Shown: positions 25,411 through 36,935 of the stretch, in pieces
How positions within the stretch are numbered: the stretch's first letter is position 1
Layout: the number at the start of each line of letters is the position of its first letter
Translations under genes and position numbers: made by a program
The notes under the pieces: generated by a model
Seen by the model: the letters and a program-made list of their open reading frames with translations, nothing else
Database searches by the model: none
Told to the model about the DNA's origin: nothing
Source of the DNA: Pachypanchax playfairii
Lineage: Eukaryota > Chordata > Actinopteri > Cyprinodontiformes > Aplocheilidae
DNA: 64,000 nt
Direction: 5' to 3'
NCBI GenBank assembly: GCA_006937955.1
Contig: SSNP01000067.1
Location: 1,568,606-1,632,605 of the forward strand

Positions 25411-26214
25411 TTGAATACTACAATATCAAATTTCTTAAACTATATGAACATGTTTGAAGTACACAGAAAAAAAATATTGTAAATCATTTTTTATTAAATG
25501 AGCAAAGACTGTTGAGTTTTCCTTTTAAATTTATTTCAGTCAGCTGGTTAGTTTGGAAATGCCATAAACAACTGAAATTCACTATTAATTTGTTTCAGCC
25601 AAACCTGTACGATTGTTTTGCCACTTGAACTAATAACTGTGGAAGTTTGTACCTCAGTATTCAAAGCTTAATGTGTGTTCTTAGCTTTTTCAAGCCACAA
25701 TGGAAAACAATCAGATCAGTCAGGTCAACATTAGGAACATCTCATAGAGATACAACACATAAGATGTCAAATCTCCATTTGTAATAATCACAAACATGAA
25801 CGCAGCCAGGATGCTTGATTTCATATTACATTAGGAAAAAAAACTAAGGCATTGGAGAAAAGGTGCACCAAAACATCTAAGACAAAACATCTGTGTTGTT
25901 TGTATACTTCATTTCAGTTTTTCACTGATCATGCAGTTGAATTCTACCTTTGTTATTGTATTTCTGCTACACTGATCATTTTAGTCCTGCATGGAGACTG
26001 GAACAGAAGGGAGCTAGAATCTGGTCTACGTGACAGAAACTAACTCTTTATGCCATTTAATCATTATGATTACGTAAATAAATTATACTTTATTATATTT
26101 TCACATTGTATAAGAATAGGTCCTTGTCAGAAAAAAGTAGACAGTATTGATTAACTTGCAGCAGCATTCTCACAGAGACTACATTTCTTTACAGGAAGAG
26201 AGATAGTAAAGTAA
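25411..26214. other. Intergenic DNA between the CREB3-like promoter and the nim1k 3' end
   Basis: AT-rich, no exon chain recognised. Short plus-strand ORF at 25852-26043 lacks any domain. The probable nim1k poly(A) signal (plus-strand TTTATT 26233-26238) marks its right edge. Confidence 0.5.
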
Positions 26215-26323
26215 GGACTGAAGTACCATTACTTTATTTATACTACTGGACTGAAAAGCATTTTTAAAGGGAATCCATGCAGTTTAAGTCATTCAACTTC
26301 CAGAGTGAAACAAACCCTTTTTG

Positions 26324-29300
26324 TCACAGAATCACACAGAGTTTGGATGTATGCCGTAGACTTCTGTACACTTTTAGCCTTTCTTTTTTATTTGTTGTGG
26401 TGGGCCCGACTTTCTGAGTGACTGCAGGCGTGGGCTCAACAACCCGTCTCTTCTGAACCCGATGTAGGAGGATCCGATACACCCCGGTAATGGAGCTCCT
26501 GCAGTCTTTTCCCTGGTTGTTGAGGATGTGCTCGGAAGTGATTCCTAGTGTCTCTAAAGCTGCCTTTACCTCCAGCTCCTCCTCCAGCAGCTCAGATAGA
26601 TCACTCTCAGCTAGATGTGACGGGTCTAGTTTAAAGGGCTCCAGGGCATGTGGGAATTCCACAGGGAGAAGCCACTCACAGCCCATCATCTGTTCTACTG
26701 TGTAGCGGTCACATGGTATGGGCTGTAGGATCCCCCTGATGAGCCTCTGACACGCCTCCGGCACCCAGGTGGGCAGTATGTAGGCCCCCTCCATGATGCA
26801 TCGCTTGAGTTTGGCCACAGTATCTGCTCTGAATGGCATAGTGCCTGTCACCATAAAGAACAACATCACTCCCAAAGCCCAGATATCTACAAAGACACCA
26901 ACGTAATGCTCATCCCGAAAGAGTTCTGGCGCAGCGTAAGGTGGAGAGCCACAGAAAGTGTTGAGTGTCTCATCACGGCGGCTCAGCGTGCTGAATCCAA
27001 AGTCTCCAACTTTGACACAAGTGCTGCTGGTATAGAAGACATTCTCTGCCTTTAAGTCACGGTGGATGATGTTATTTTCATGCTGTAAAACAATAACGGA
27101 AAAATAAATCAGTTTGTTATGCACATAGGCAGGAATTACTTTAACACTATTAAAGATACATCACCACTAAGATAAAACATTAATAAAATGAATTAGATAG
27201 CAAGGTTGTTTATTCCAAATAATTCATTCTAAGAAAAATGTCCTTTACTTCAGTTCTAAATAATGTATGCTGTTCAAATCCGATCAGTGTCAAACATTTC
27301 TCATCATCAGTACAAATTCAAATCCGCTACATAGAGTGGAAAATAGACAACTGAAAGACTTAGAATACTAAAAACATTAAATTCTAGCTCAAGAAGCCAA
27401 AAAATGTATTTGGATCTAACCTTTACAATGTTGCATGATCTAATGATCATGTGTGTACGATTCATACATAAGGTATGATTGTAAGTATTTCTGTAAAATC
27501 TAAAACATGCTGCATTCATTTCTAAATTTTTTTTTTTTTACATTTTTTGAGAGGGTTTTTTTTTTTTTTTTTACAATTTGACATGCATGCTCCTAGAGTC
27601 TGAGGTGTGGCTACAACATGTGTGTAGTTCATCATCACCAAACGTGTGAGTGTGTTTGTGAATGACATACTGCTGTGTGAAGCGCTTTGGGGGTCGTAGG
27701 ACCTGAGTAAAGCGCTATACAAGTACACGCAATTTACCATTTACCATAATACGTACTGACCATGTGTTTAACAGCAGACAGGATCTGAGCAAAGATCATC
27801 TTGCCGTCTGAGTCGGAAAGTTTTCCTTCTGTAGTAATCTTTGTATAAAGCTCTCCTCCTCCTGCGTACTCCATCACTAAATGTAACCGTGACAAAGTCT
27901 CTACCACCTAAAGAGGATCAAGACACCAAACACGAGGGTAAGCACGCATGTTAGGATAAAGAAGACTGGACATCAGCTGATCACAAAGACAGAATCAGGC
28001 AAACCTCATAGAGGCGTATGATATTGGGATGGTGCAGCTTTTCCATGCTGGATATCTCTCTAGAAAGCAGCCGCTGAGTCTTCTGGTCTAGCTTAGTTTT
28101 GTCTAAGATCTTGATGGCCACTTTGTCTGATAAAGAAAGAAAATTCTGTTTAGAATAACAAGATCCTAAATCCCAATTTCATTCTTAATCCACCGTTTTA
28201 AATATTAAACAAAAAGATCTGTGGGACTGCACATGCAAATCACCTATATATGATGTCGCAGTTGTCATTATTATATAATGACCTAAAACAAAAATTGTTG
28301 GATTAGCTTCCCTCGGGCAGTCGACTTCCATTTTAAATGCCATCGTCAAAAAAAATCTCTGCTTTCAGTTTTGCTTTTCCATTCAGCAGATGCAATACAA
28401 ACTAAATCTAACAGTCAAGAGTGTTGATGACATTTTTTAAAAGATCGGAATAAATCTATAAATATTAAATTTGTCCTTCTGAGATCTTGGCTATATACCT
28501 TTAAATCATTCATAGACGTGCACAAAACAGCTCTCAGGTGACTGAATACAGAAAAGTTCTAAAGTAGCAAAACAGTGTTGAGATATCTGATTGTGCTTCA
28601 GTATACATTATTAAGGCGGGTTTTAGGCTCCGTTTCAGCTGCTACATAGCGGTCAATAGGAGCATTCAAAACATGTTGCAGCTCATATTCTTGTATTATT
28701 TACACACACAAACTGATAGAGTGGAGAAGATGGAATCAGTAAAATACAAACTAACTGGGCAACACATTCATTTCTGCCTCCATTTATAGACTTTGATGAG
28801 ACATGCAGCATTTTTCGTCATCTCTAAGGAAACTGGAGCGCTTTAATCAATCCCTCTGTTTAAGAGCAGCAGATGGTCTGCCTGTTTGTGGCTGAATCAG
28901 CCCCTGGGCCTGGCACACATCACCTGCTTATTGAATAGCTATAAAACAACAACACTGTTTTATGCCCACTGGTGAAAATCAGCCAGCTTATTACTAACAT
29001 ATGCTCTTGTGTAAAAGTTTGATACTATTTATCACATCAAAATGCATTACATTTCTGCATTTCTGACTGCATATTATACTGTTTTAAATTATGACAATAC
29101 ATTTTGCTATTGATGAGGCTGGTTTTACCTTTGGTGAGAGCATGAATTCCTAACTTGACATGGGAGAAATTTCCACATCCAATCTCCCCACGAATCTTGT
29201 AGAAGGCAATTCTTCTACCCACAGTCAGTTCACGGACTACCCTGTGATCACATGATTTATAAAATGTCAAACAATTCAGAAAGAAAGTCTAAAATAATTT

Positions 29301-29611
29301 CTCATTTAAAAAATAATCTACCTTTCATCCTGGCACATGTCCAAGTTCAGCCTCTCTAGCGGTGTGAGGCGGCGGACAGTCGCCCCCTCATCGTCCGTGT
29401 TGATGTCAGAGCTGTCTTGGCGGCTCCAGCGACTATATCTTTGGCCTCCAGTACCCACAACTGTGCCCACAACAGCAGAACTTCCAACAGAGTCCTTGTT
29501 AGACTCCTTGGACTCTGCCCCTGAAACGGAGCCGTTCCTGTTGGTTCCTGCTGTCCCAGCCCCGGCTTCTGCCCCATCTGGGCTGCTCTCAAAGGGGCAG
29601 ACAGCAGTCAT
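26324..29611 (-). CDS. nim1k: NIM1 serine/threonine kinase (AMPK-related)
   Basis: Five exons join in phase: 29611-29322, 29241-29129, 28126-28005, 27907-27761 and 27082-26324, giving 476 residues. The N-terminal 90 residues are Ser/Gly-rich. The kinase domain has the glycine loop GEIGCGNFSHV, lysine in VAIK (K140), HRDLKAEN (D233), DFG (251-253), a T-loop LNTFCGSP with T266, and YAAPE. The T-loop matches the site LKB1 phosphorylates in the AMPK-related family. After the kinase come an acidic segment and an autoinhibitory-type region containing NNQGKDCRSSITGVYRI. The last four residues are CVIL, a possible prenylation box. Residues align well with mammalian NIM1 as I remember it (436 residues); the extra length is in the N-terminus. 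The neighbour znf131 agrees with human 5p12 order. All catalytic residues are present. Confidence 0.95.
27590..27748 (-). repeat. Dispersed fish retroelement 3' end inside a nim1k intron
   Basis: The words gtgtgaagcgctttggg, aaagcgctatacaa and atttaccatttaccat are the familiar 3' end of a dispersed fish non-LTR/SINE repeat, ending in short ATTTACC tandem units. It lies in the nim1k intron between 27082 and 27761. The strand and exact family are uncertain. Confidence 0.5.
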
Positions 29612-30245
29612 CCTGCGAGAGACGCCCAGGGTGGGGCAGACCTCTTAGGTCATACTTAGGAATGATGCAGAACTAGATACAGAATAAGAAAAAGCCATTA
29701 TTTAGCCACCATTTTTCTTAGACTATATAAATCTTAACAGCAAAAGAATTTAAATAACACATTTGGAACTATCTTTATTTGTCTGTTTAACTGTTTAATT
29801 CTATTTTAAGATCACTGATTTTCTTTGTTTTTTCTAACTCTGTGATTATAAGAAGTTATCACATAAAAACGTGGACTTACCTTCAGTTACGCGAGTTATT
29901 TGCAAAATAAATCCATTCATTTTGGTCCTTTCCCAGATAACGGTGACGTTAATTGCAATGAATCAATTAAAAAAAAAAGCTATAAATAACTTTTTTCCCT
30001 TGCAATTAAATATTTCAGCACTTCTACCAATCTAAGTATCCATGCGCATGCTTTATCCAAAATATCCCAGATGTAAGCCCTGCTGAAGATGCTCATAACA
30101 GAATCTTGTAATCAGATTTGCATCAGAGACTTGAAGTGGTGTTGTTGCGTTTCATGAATTTCCAGCTGATGTGCTCGCCGTTGAAGAGAAGACGATGAGT
30201 AAAGAGATCCAATGAAGCATGTATTATCAGATTCATCCTCACTGT

Positions 30246-30382
30246 TGTCTGTGGGAGCTTTAATAGACTCCTTTGACTCTCCAGGGTATTAATAGGCCAC
30301 GGGGTGATGAGGAGGGAAGAGGAGAAGGATGTGGGAGGTTGATAGAGAGACGGAGCAGCCACTCAACGACTGGCAGGACAAT
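30246..30382 (-). other. Candidate nim1k 5' non-coding exon
   Basis: On the minus strand a strong acceptor (tttttttttcag) precedes 30382, and a possible donor ACAACA/gtgagg follows at about 30246. It lies between the promoter exon and the start-codon exon. Splicing is a guess. Confidence 0.25.
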
Positions 30383-30619
30383 CTGAAAAAAAAACAAAAA
30401 AAGTCACAAAGCAAACATTAAAAACTATTTACATTGACAGTGACCTGATGAGAGCATCTTATATCCAACAAGTTAATTATATGTTTAATGTTATTTTTGT
30501 ATCGTGTGTGTAAGAATGTCAGAAAATCTATAAGGCAAGTTTTGAATCCTTTACGTAAAAGTGTTTGTCTGCGCAACTCGACTTGTGTCTCTATTTCAGA
30601 ATCCACTTGTTCATCTGCA

Positions 30620-32130
30620 GTTATGTAAATCTTAATTCATTTAGTGCTCAAAGAGTAATTCTGGCGGAGGTTGCTATGGGAACCGGAGTAAACAAATCTG
30701 AGATTGTGTTTACAGCACAAAAGGAGACACTTACAGCCTGAAACACCAGCATGAAAAACCGTTATCATTTCAAATGCAGTGTATGAGTGACGACTGCCAG
30801 CGTTTGCGTGTTTGTGAGATGTTTCTCGCTTGTGTAAGAGTGCAACTAGGTGATGAGTGAACGCTGCTCTGAGAACAAAGCTCTAACAATGTCTCATGAG
30901 ATAGAAAAGAAGAAAATGAATCAGAGGTGAAAATGAACTCTGATGAATCAAAATCTGTTTTTTTCTCTAGATTTTCATCCGTTTGACATTTGCATTATTC
31001 CTGACATATAATTACTTCAAGCAAGAGTTTAACTTGTCTTTTTCTATGTTTTTAGACATTTAGAAACCATCTGAGTCCTAATGTAATCTGATGGATTTGT
31101 CTCTTTATATTAGGAAAAATACAGATGATCCAAAACAAGCTAGGTGTATTTTTGGCAGATTGATTCTTGAACACCTCCTTTTCATCGTTCTAAACCAAAG
31201 GTTTACATTTTCAAGCAGACACAGGCAAAAATTTAGTTGTGAAAAGTAAAGTTTGAACCCCAAAAACCGTTATACCAGCCAGTTTTCGTGATGATCTGAG
31301 GAAAACTTTGAAAAGTTTAACCATGAACACCTTAAACAAACTTAATTGTTGACATTTTAGAACACATTCTATCAGTTTTAATGTTTCTATCTGTCTTGAT
31401 TCCAAGATGAACGAATCCATCTTGCTTGGAAATCAAAGTAATTCTTCTTTGTGGGACGTTAAATCTTCTAGTTTTCAAACACCTTCCTGTAACCACACCA
31501 TGAATATCTATGCATTGATCTCATCCGGCCTAAAAGGACTAACTAGAGGAGAAATCTCTACTTTACAGCACAAAGCAGCACGTGCTGCCTTTCATGTGTG
31601 TAAATAAAAAGACTAAAGGACAACCACGCATATAATGAATATTGTACATCATTAATCATGTAAAACTAGGAGAGTTCGAGGCACAGTCACTGTTCGGAAA
31701 GCGTGTTTTCCACACTAAACAAAAGCAATAAATCTAAATCTATTGCTGATGTATACCTGAAAATCACTTGTGTTGTGAGAGAAAACTACAGACTACATCC
31801 TAACAAGACCAAATGATAATTGTTTTAAGATTAGATCCAGCTTTGTCCTTTGCTTCCACTCATTTACCCGGTTGCTTGGAGAGAAACGGAGCGTGACTAA
31901 GCATGTTTGTTTTCCTAGGAAGCTGAGGAAGAGGCATTATCAGATACTAAACACAAGTATCTACAGCAGTTTTCTTCAGTTGTTGTTGTTTGGCCTGGAA
32001 GGTCCAGTCAATTTACACACAGGTTTTGCAACTAAACTAATAAATGTAGTTCATTTTGAAACGTTATTAAAAACTTGCAGATCTTAAAAATGTGAATAAG
32101 ACTGAAAAAATATGCAGATGCATGTTATTG
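30620..32130. other. nim1k 5' intron, no gene seen
   Basis: No exon, RNA gene or recognisable transposon was seen here. ORFs at 31211-31420 (minus) and 31407-31607 (plus) are short, domain-free and overlap end to end. Confidence 0.5.
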
Positions 32131-32135
32131 CTTAA

Positions 32136-32718
32136 AGAGGCCATTTCATACCCATTTCAGGACTTTGTGGTTATTTCTTAAGTATTAACCAGTAATATGA
32201 AACATTTTATATCTAAAAAACATCAGGAAACACTGATTAACAGACCTTTCAATCTCTCTGCATTAAAATTTGGGTGGTTTCGTCTCCTTCCATCAGGCCT
32301 CGTCAGCAGCTCGTTCATATTCATTATTCGAATTTGCTGGACTCTGATTGGCTAACTAACTAGCCTATGAGAGAAAAGAATACTGTTTCCTGCCCCACTG
32401 AGCATGGCAACGTCAGACGTCGTGTCTTCCTGTTTGCTACATCTTATGCTAACAGCTTTTAGCCAGCAGCATGCTAGGTGTGGTTTCAACTGCGGGAGCT
32501 GATGAATACTAACGAACAAAGGAGTTGTGACGAAACAGATACAGGCCGTTCAACTCGGGAGAACTCGGGTGTTATCTCCACCTGCGTAGTTTGAGAGATA
32601 AAAACTGAAAGAGAAGTTGTTGACCTGTTTTTACACCCACTATGAAGGTAAGAACACCTGTGGAGCTAAAATATTCAACAGAAACCTCAGAAAAACCATT
32701 TCTAATGGAAGGGCCTCT
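32136..32718. mobile_element. Non-autonomous DNA transposon (MITE), copy 1
   Basis: A 583-bp element with short inverted ends AGAGGCC...GGCCTCT, each bordered by TTAA (32132-32135 and 32719-32722). The inside is non-coding. The same sequence occurs in reverse orientation at 54346-54933. TTAA at both ends is compatible with a piggyBac-type target, but the ends are not textbook piggyBac, so the superfamily is open. Confidence 0.65.
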
Positions 32719-32739
32719 TTAAAAGGGTAGTCAGAATTT

Positions 32740-34220
32740 CTCCAACTCAGTTAACAGATAACTCGAGAACACTGTGTGAATGCAGTTTAACTATGGACAT
32801 TATTCTTATAATAACATTTTACTCTTTTCTAGATGTGTTTATTGATACAAAAATAATGATTTGTTCCACATGTACAGCAGAGAAAAATAATTTGAAGCAT
32901 TTTTTTTCCTTTAAAATATGTTTATAACATAAACATTATGAAATTATATTATTTCACTGTGCACATTTCCCTCTTATTTATGTATACATTTTTGCTGCTA
33001 CTTTATTTCTTTAATTTTTCTTGTGTGATGTTTCTGTAAGTTTAGGAAATTTCCCCACTGAGGGACAATAAAGGTTTCTTCTTTCGTCTTCTGGAACATT
33101 CCGATTATCTAAAACACGTCTATGAGTTACACAATCCACAGCCCATCACTTATGTAAGGATCCCTAAAGACAAGGAGCAGAGTTTCCCTGGAGCACTCAG
33201 CTGCTGATTGCACTGCTAGCATCAGCAGCCTCTTCACGCCTTCCTATAACAAAAAACTCAAGACATGTGAATCAATTACTTCTTCTTTCCACCTGTTACC
33301 CTTCACAGAAAATGAACATAAAGGTGTTTAACATGGACGATTATGAGCTGATTCCCACATTAACAGCTATAAAATTTATTGCTATCACATTGGACTGTAA
33401 TGTGTCCCTCACTGCCACCCACTGGTAGTGTCTGTGTGTATTCTTATAATGTTATATTGTCATAATAATATAATAATTTACATGGATTTACAAGTTTCAT
33501 AATCAAAACGCATGTCATCCACCTGAGTAGACTAGAAAATCTTTTTAAAAGACACAAGATTTACAAATTGAGATTCAAAGTTCAAAATTGTATTTTCATG
33601 CCTAAAATTAAGAAATAATAAATAAAGAGAATTAATAGAAAAACTCTTGACTGAGGATTTCACAATTAATGCATGAAAGGGTTAAAGGAGTCCCATCAAC
33701 CTGCCTGTGTTTGTGTCACATTTTACTCTCCCTAAAGCGCTCATTACCCACACGTTCACTGTACATGTACAAGCACATGTGGTATAAGTACAAACACAGG
33801 TTTGTGTTCTCTCTCCCTGCACAAAGCTCCCTCGTGTGTTCATTTACATGCACAGCCGAGAAGAATAAAGAGCTCTGTGGTGAAAAGGCTGCAACAATGA
33901 ACCCCATGGAGCCGAGAGAGAGTCGGGCCTCTGTGGAATCTAAGGGCAAATATTTCACGTTTTCAAAAGAAAAAAAGATACTGACCTCTAAACCCCCCCC
34001 CCACCCCCACCCATCACACAAATGAACCCAGTCTATAGAACACACATCCAAACTCCAAAGTTAAAAAGATAGCTGTGTTTGCAAAATCATTAGCAGGCCG
34101 GGCTATGAAACATGTTATTTAATTATATGTTGTTTTTTTGTCATTAAAATGAAGCCAATTTTAAAAAGAGGAATTTTTTTCTCTTTTTTTTAAGGATAAG
34201 CAGGTTTTGGAAGAGCAGAG
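32740..34220. other. nim1k 5' intron, AT-rich, no gene seen
   Basis: The interval contains short ORFs only, notably overlapping plus and minus ones at 33669-34051 with no domain. A C-rich run near 33990-34012 is the only compositional oddity. Confidence 0.45.
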
Positions 34221-34224
34221 CTCA

Positions 34225-34503
34225 GGAAAAGCAGATGCATGGTGAGGAACGTGGTAGCACTGAAGTCTTACAGCAAGATGGTCATGGGTTCAAAACCTAG
34301 TTAGACCTTTCTGAGTGGAGTTTACATGTTTTCTCCATGTGTGGGTTTTCTACTCCCACAGACCAAAAAATATGCATGATTGGTAAATTGGCTCAAGATG
34401 TGTGCGTGAATAGTTGTTTGTCTCTGTGTGGCCCTATGATGTAGTGTTCTAGGGTGTAACCCTGCTGGCGATAAGCTCCCTGCAACCCTGAGCAGTAACA
34501 AGC
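34225..34503 (+). repeat. SINE-like dispersed repeat, copy A
   Basis: The region reads gtggtagcac, then acagcaagatggtcatgggt, ttcaaaacct, tggagtttacatgtttt, and later gtgtaaccctgctggcgata. It is a decayed copy of the common fish repeat with a tRNA-like box-B region (GGTTCAAAACC) and a GGAGTTTGCATGTT body. A related copy lies at about 50655-50870. Confidence 0.5.
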
Positions 34504-35662
34504 AAAGATACAGGTGAGGTCAATTATCTGAAGCCTACACTGGTACACAGGAAACACAAGCGACGATGTCGACACCACATATTTCTTTGAGCTTTAAAAG
34601 GCTGTCTGAGTTTTCATGTAATTCCCAATCAACATATCAAAGAGGTTTGCATCAAAGAAAAGTCCCATGAAGCATATTGTTTCATGCACCATGGCCCATT
34701 GATCATCAAAAGAATAAAATCAAGAACAGATTTCAGGCAGGTGAACATAAAAAGACGTTATGGAAAAAATATTCTGCAGCCTGTAATTCAAAAAGTAATA
34801 AGGGTTACTTTTTACTGCACATTAAAGACTACCTTCTTAATTGTTAATATCTTCCTTTGGCGGTCTGAGGAGAGACGGGATTCTTTTCTGTGAAGCTAAA
34901 GATTCTTTAGAAACCATCAATACAATTTCCTGTTAAGATGATTGCGATATGCAAATACTCTGATTTATTTAAATAACACCTTTTCTGTTTCTACAAAAAA
35001 CAGAATGAAACTGGTACAGTGTGTATACTTGATATTGTCAAACTAACTACAAGTAATATTTAAAATAAAAAAAAAACAGTTTTGTTGTTTGTCAAAGAAA
35101 AAAAAAAGGTTTTTGTGTGATTTGTCAGTGTTGGTGTTTAAAATAAGTCCTTTTTAAGCCAAGACAAATAACACCCAATTGCAACAGGTGCTTCCTTTGG
35201 GGTTCCCATAGTGACACCGTGCGCACCTCCTTCAGGTAAATTTTACTTTAAATGGCGCATCATGTTTTAAATATAGTCAATACCAAACTAAGCTCTAATT
35301 TTTACAGATAAGTACAAGTGGGGCTCATTCTCTGTACATTTAATTTCTAGTAGGAGATCAAGCCCAGAGCATCTCCAGCTTGTACATGTCATATACTGTT
35401 ATATTTATCTGTAATTTCAGTCATCTGACAGTTTCTAATTCTCTGATTCCCGCAAATAAAACCTGAAGTGCGTGTGTTAAGTGTTTAATCTGTTCCTGTC
35501 CAATCGCATCAACACCCCCCGCAGCAGGCCGTAATCAGTGAGCCAAGGCGGTGCTCATTATAACCTCAACGCACAAAAATAGCGGATATTTTAACCTTCG
35601 CGCGAGTCTTACTTTGGTGAGAACGTTTTCTTCACGGAATCGTTGCGATCGTATTTACTGAC

Positions 35663-35830
35663 CTGGCTGCCAGAGCCATCCTCTCCCGGTGCCCGGTGAC
35701 ATTGGGCGCACAGGCTCCGCTGCAGCTACTCCCCGGCTCAGACTGTTGTCAAGGAAATCTGTTTGACGAGCACGCAAATCGACGAATCAGCGGCGGCACG
35801 AGGAGGGCCCTGCGCTTCAGTTAGCCAATG
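35663..35830 (-). promoter_or_regulatory. nim1k promoter and probable first non-coding exon
   Basis: A CpG-rich patch contains a good minus-strand donor GCAGCCAG/gtcagt ending at 35663. A CCAAT box (gccaatgag, about 35823-35827) and gcggcggcac lie upstream. This fits a TATA-less CpG promoter for nim1k, about 6 kb upstream of the start codon exon. Confidence 0.45.
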
Positions 35831-36439
35831 AGAAGTAAGAATTAGAGCTGATGTCTCACTGCATCACGGGAGCTGTCCAACTCAGCGGGAAGGTGCGCTT
35901 CCAACAGGACTGTGAAGTACAGGGTCAACACGAGGTCAGGGGACTAGGTGCTTCGTTTTTTATTCATCTGACATAACATGAGCTGATTTTTTTAATGCAG
36001 ACGTGCATAAGAAGTTCCCATGACATCAGCATCAACATATGGAACAGGTAGGATGTATCTGGACTCTTTCATGTGATGTGCCTGTACACCAAATCAATAA
36101 CTCAGATACCTTGTTTTCATTTATGATGTTTGACTTACAAGCCTGACTGATAATCAGATGCTGGACTCAGGGAGCAGAAGGGCTTTCATGCATATCATGA
36201 AACAGATCATCCTTACAGAGTTGGTGAGGGGTTTGTGGGAGTTTGATTTGGTTATGTGATTTTAGAGAAGTCCCCCAGGCAATTCTGTTGGGGCTGTTGC
36301 ATGAGTACAGGGTACCAGGAAAAGGCCCCTCAGGACAAACCCAGACCTCTCTGGTCTGGGAGGAGCTAGAGTGTCACTGTGGAGAGGGATGTCTGGGTTT
36401 CAGGTGAAAAACCACTGCAAGAGATATAGGACTACAAGC

Positions 36440-36935
36440 TCATTTTGAAAACCAGTTTTATTTCATTGCAGTAATCTTCTACCAAAAGAACTTCAGAAGA
36501 AGGTATGAAAATAAAATTTCAAGGGGGAAAAAAATGCAACTCGAGAAGCAGCCGTCAACAACAGATTTGAAACAAGCTGCTGCAGCATTTAAATCCTCGT
36601 GAACGTGTAACGGCAACTGATCCGAGATGACAGAACAAAATGAGCACGAACATAGAAAATATGACATCAAACCAGTTTAGTGAAACACAGAAAAACGTGA
36701 AACACGTAATAGTAAACAGTTTTTAAATAAATACAGCTTCAGTTAGAATTGTCACGTCTAAAAACCTCAGAGTTCTGAAAGTGGGAATCTAAACATTCAA
36801 AGCGCCATGTTGAGTTGATTTCCCACATGCAGGGGCTCCACGTAAAAAAAAATAAGGTGTCAGCAGTAAAGGTCATTAAGTTGCTCGATACTGGAAGAGT
36901 GTTGTGCAAATAATTTAAGCCAATACCTCTCAGTC
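36440..36935 (-). other. znf131 3' UTR
   Basis: This is the non-coding tail after the TGA at 36938-36936. A minus-strand AATAAA (plus-strand TTTATT 36457-36462) would end the transcript near 36440. Confidence 0.55.
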
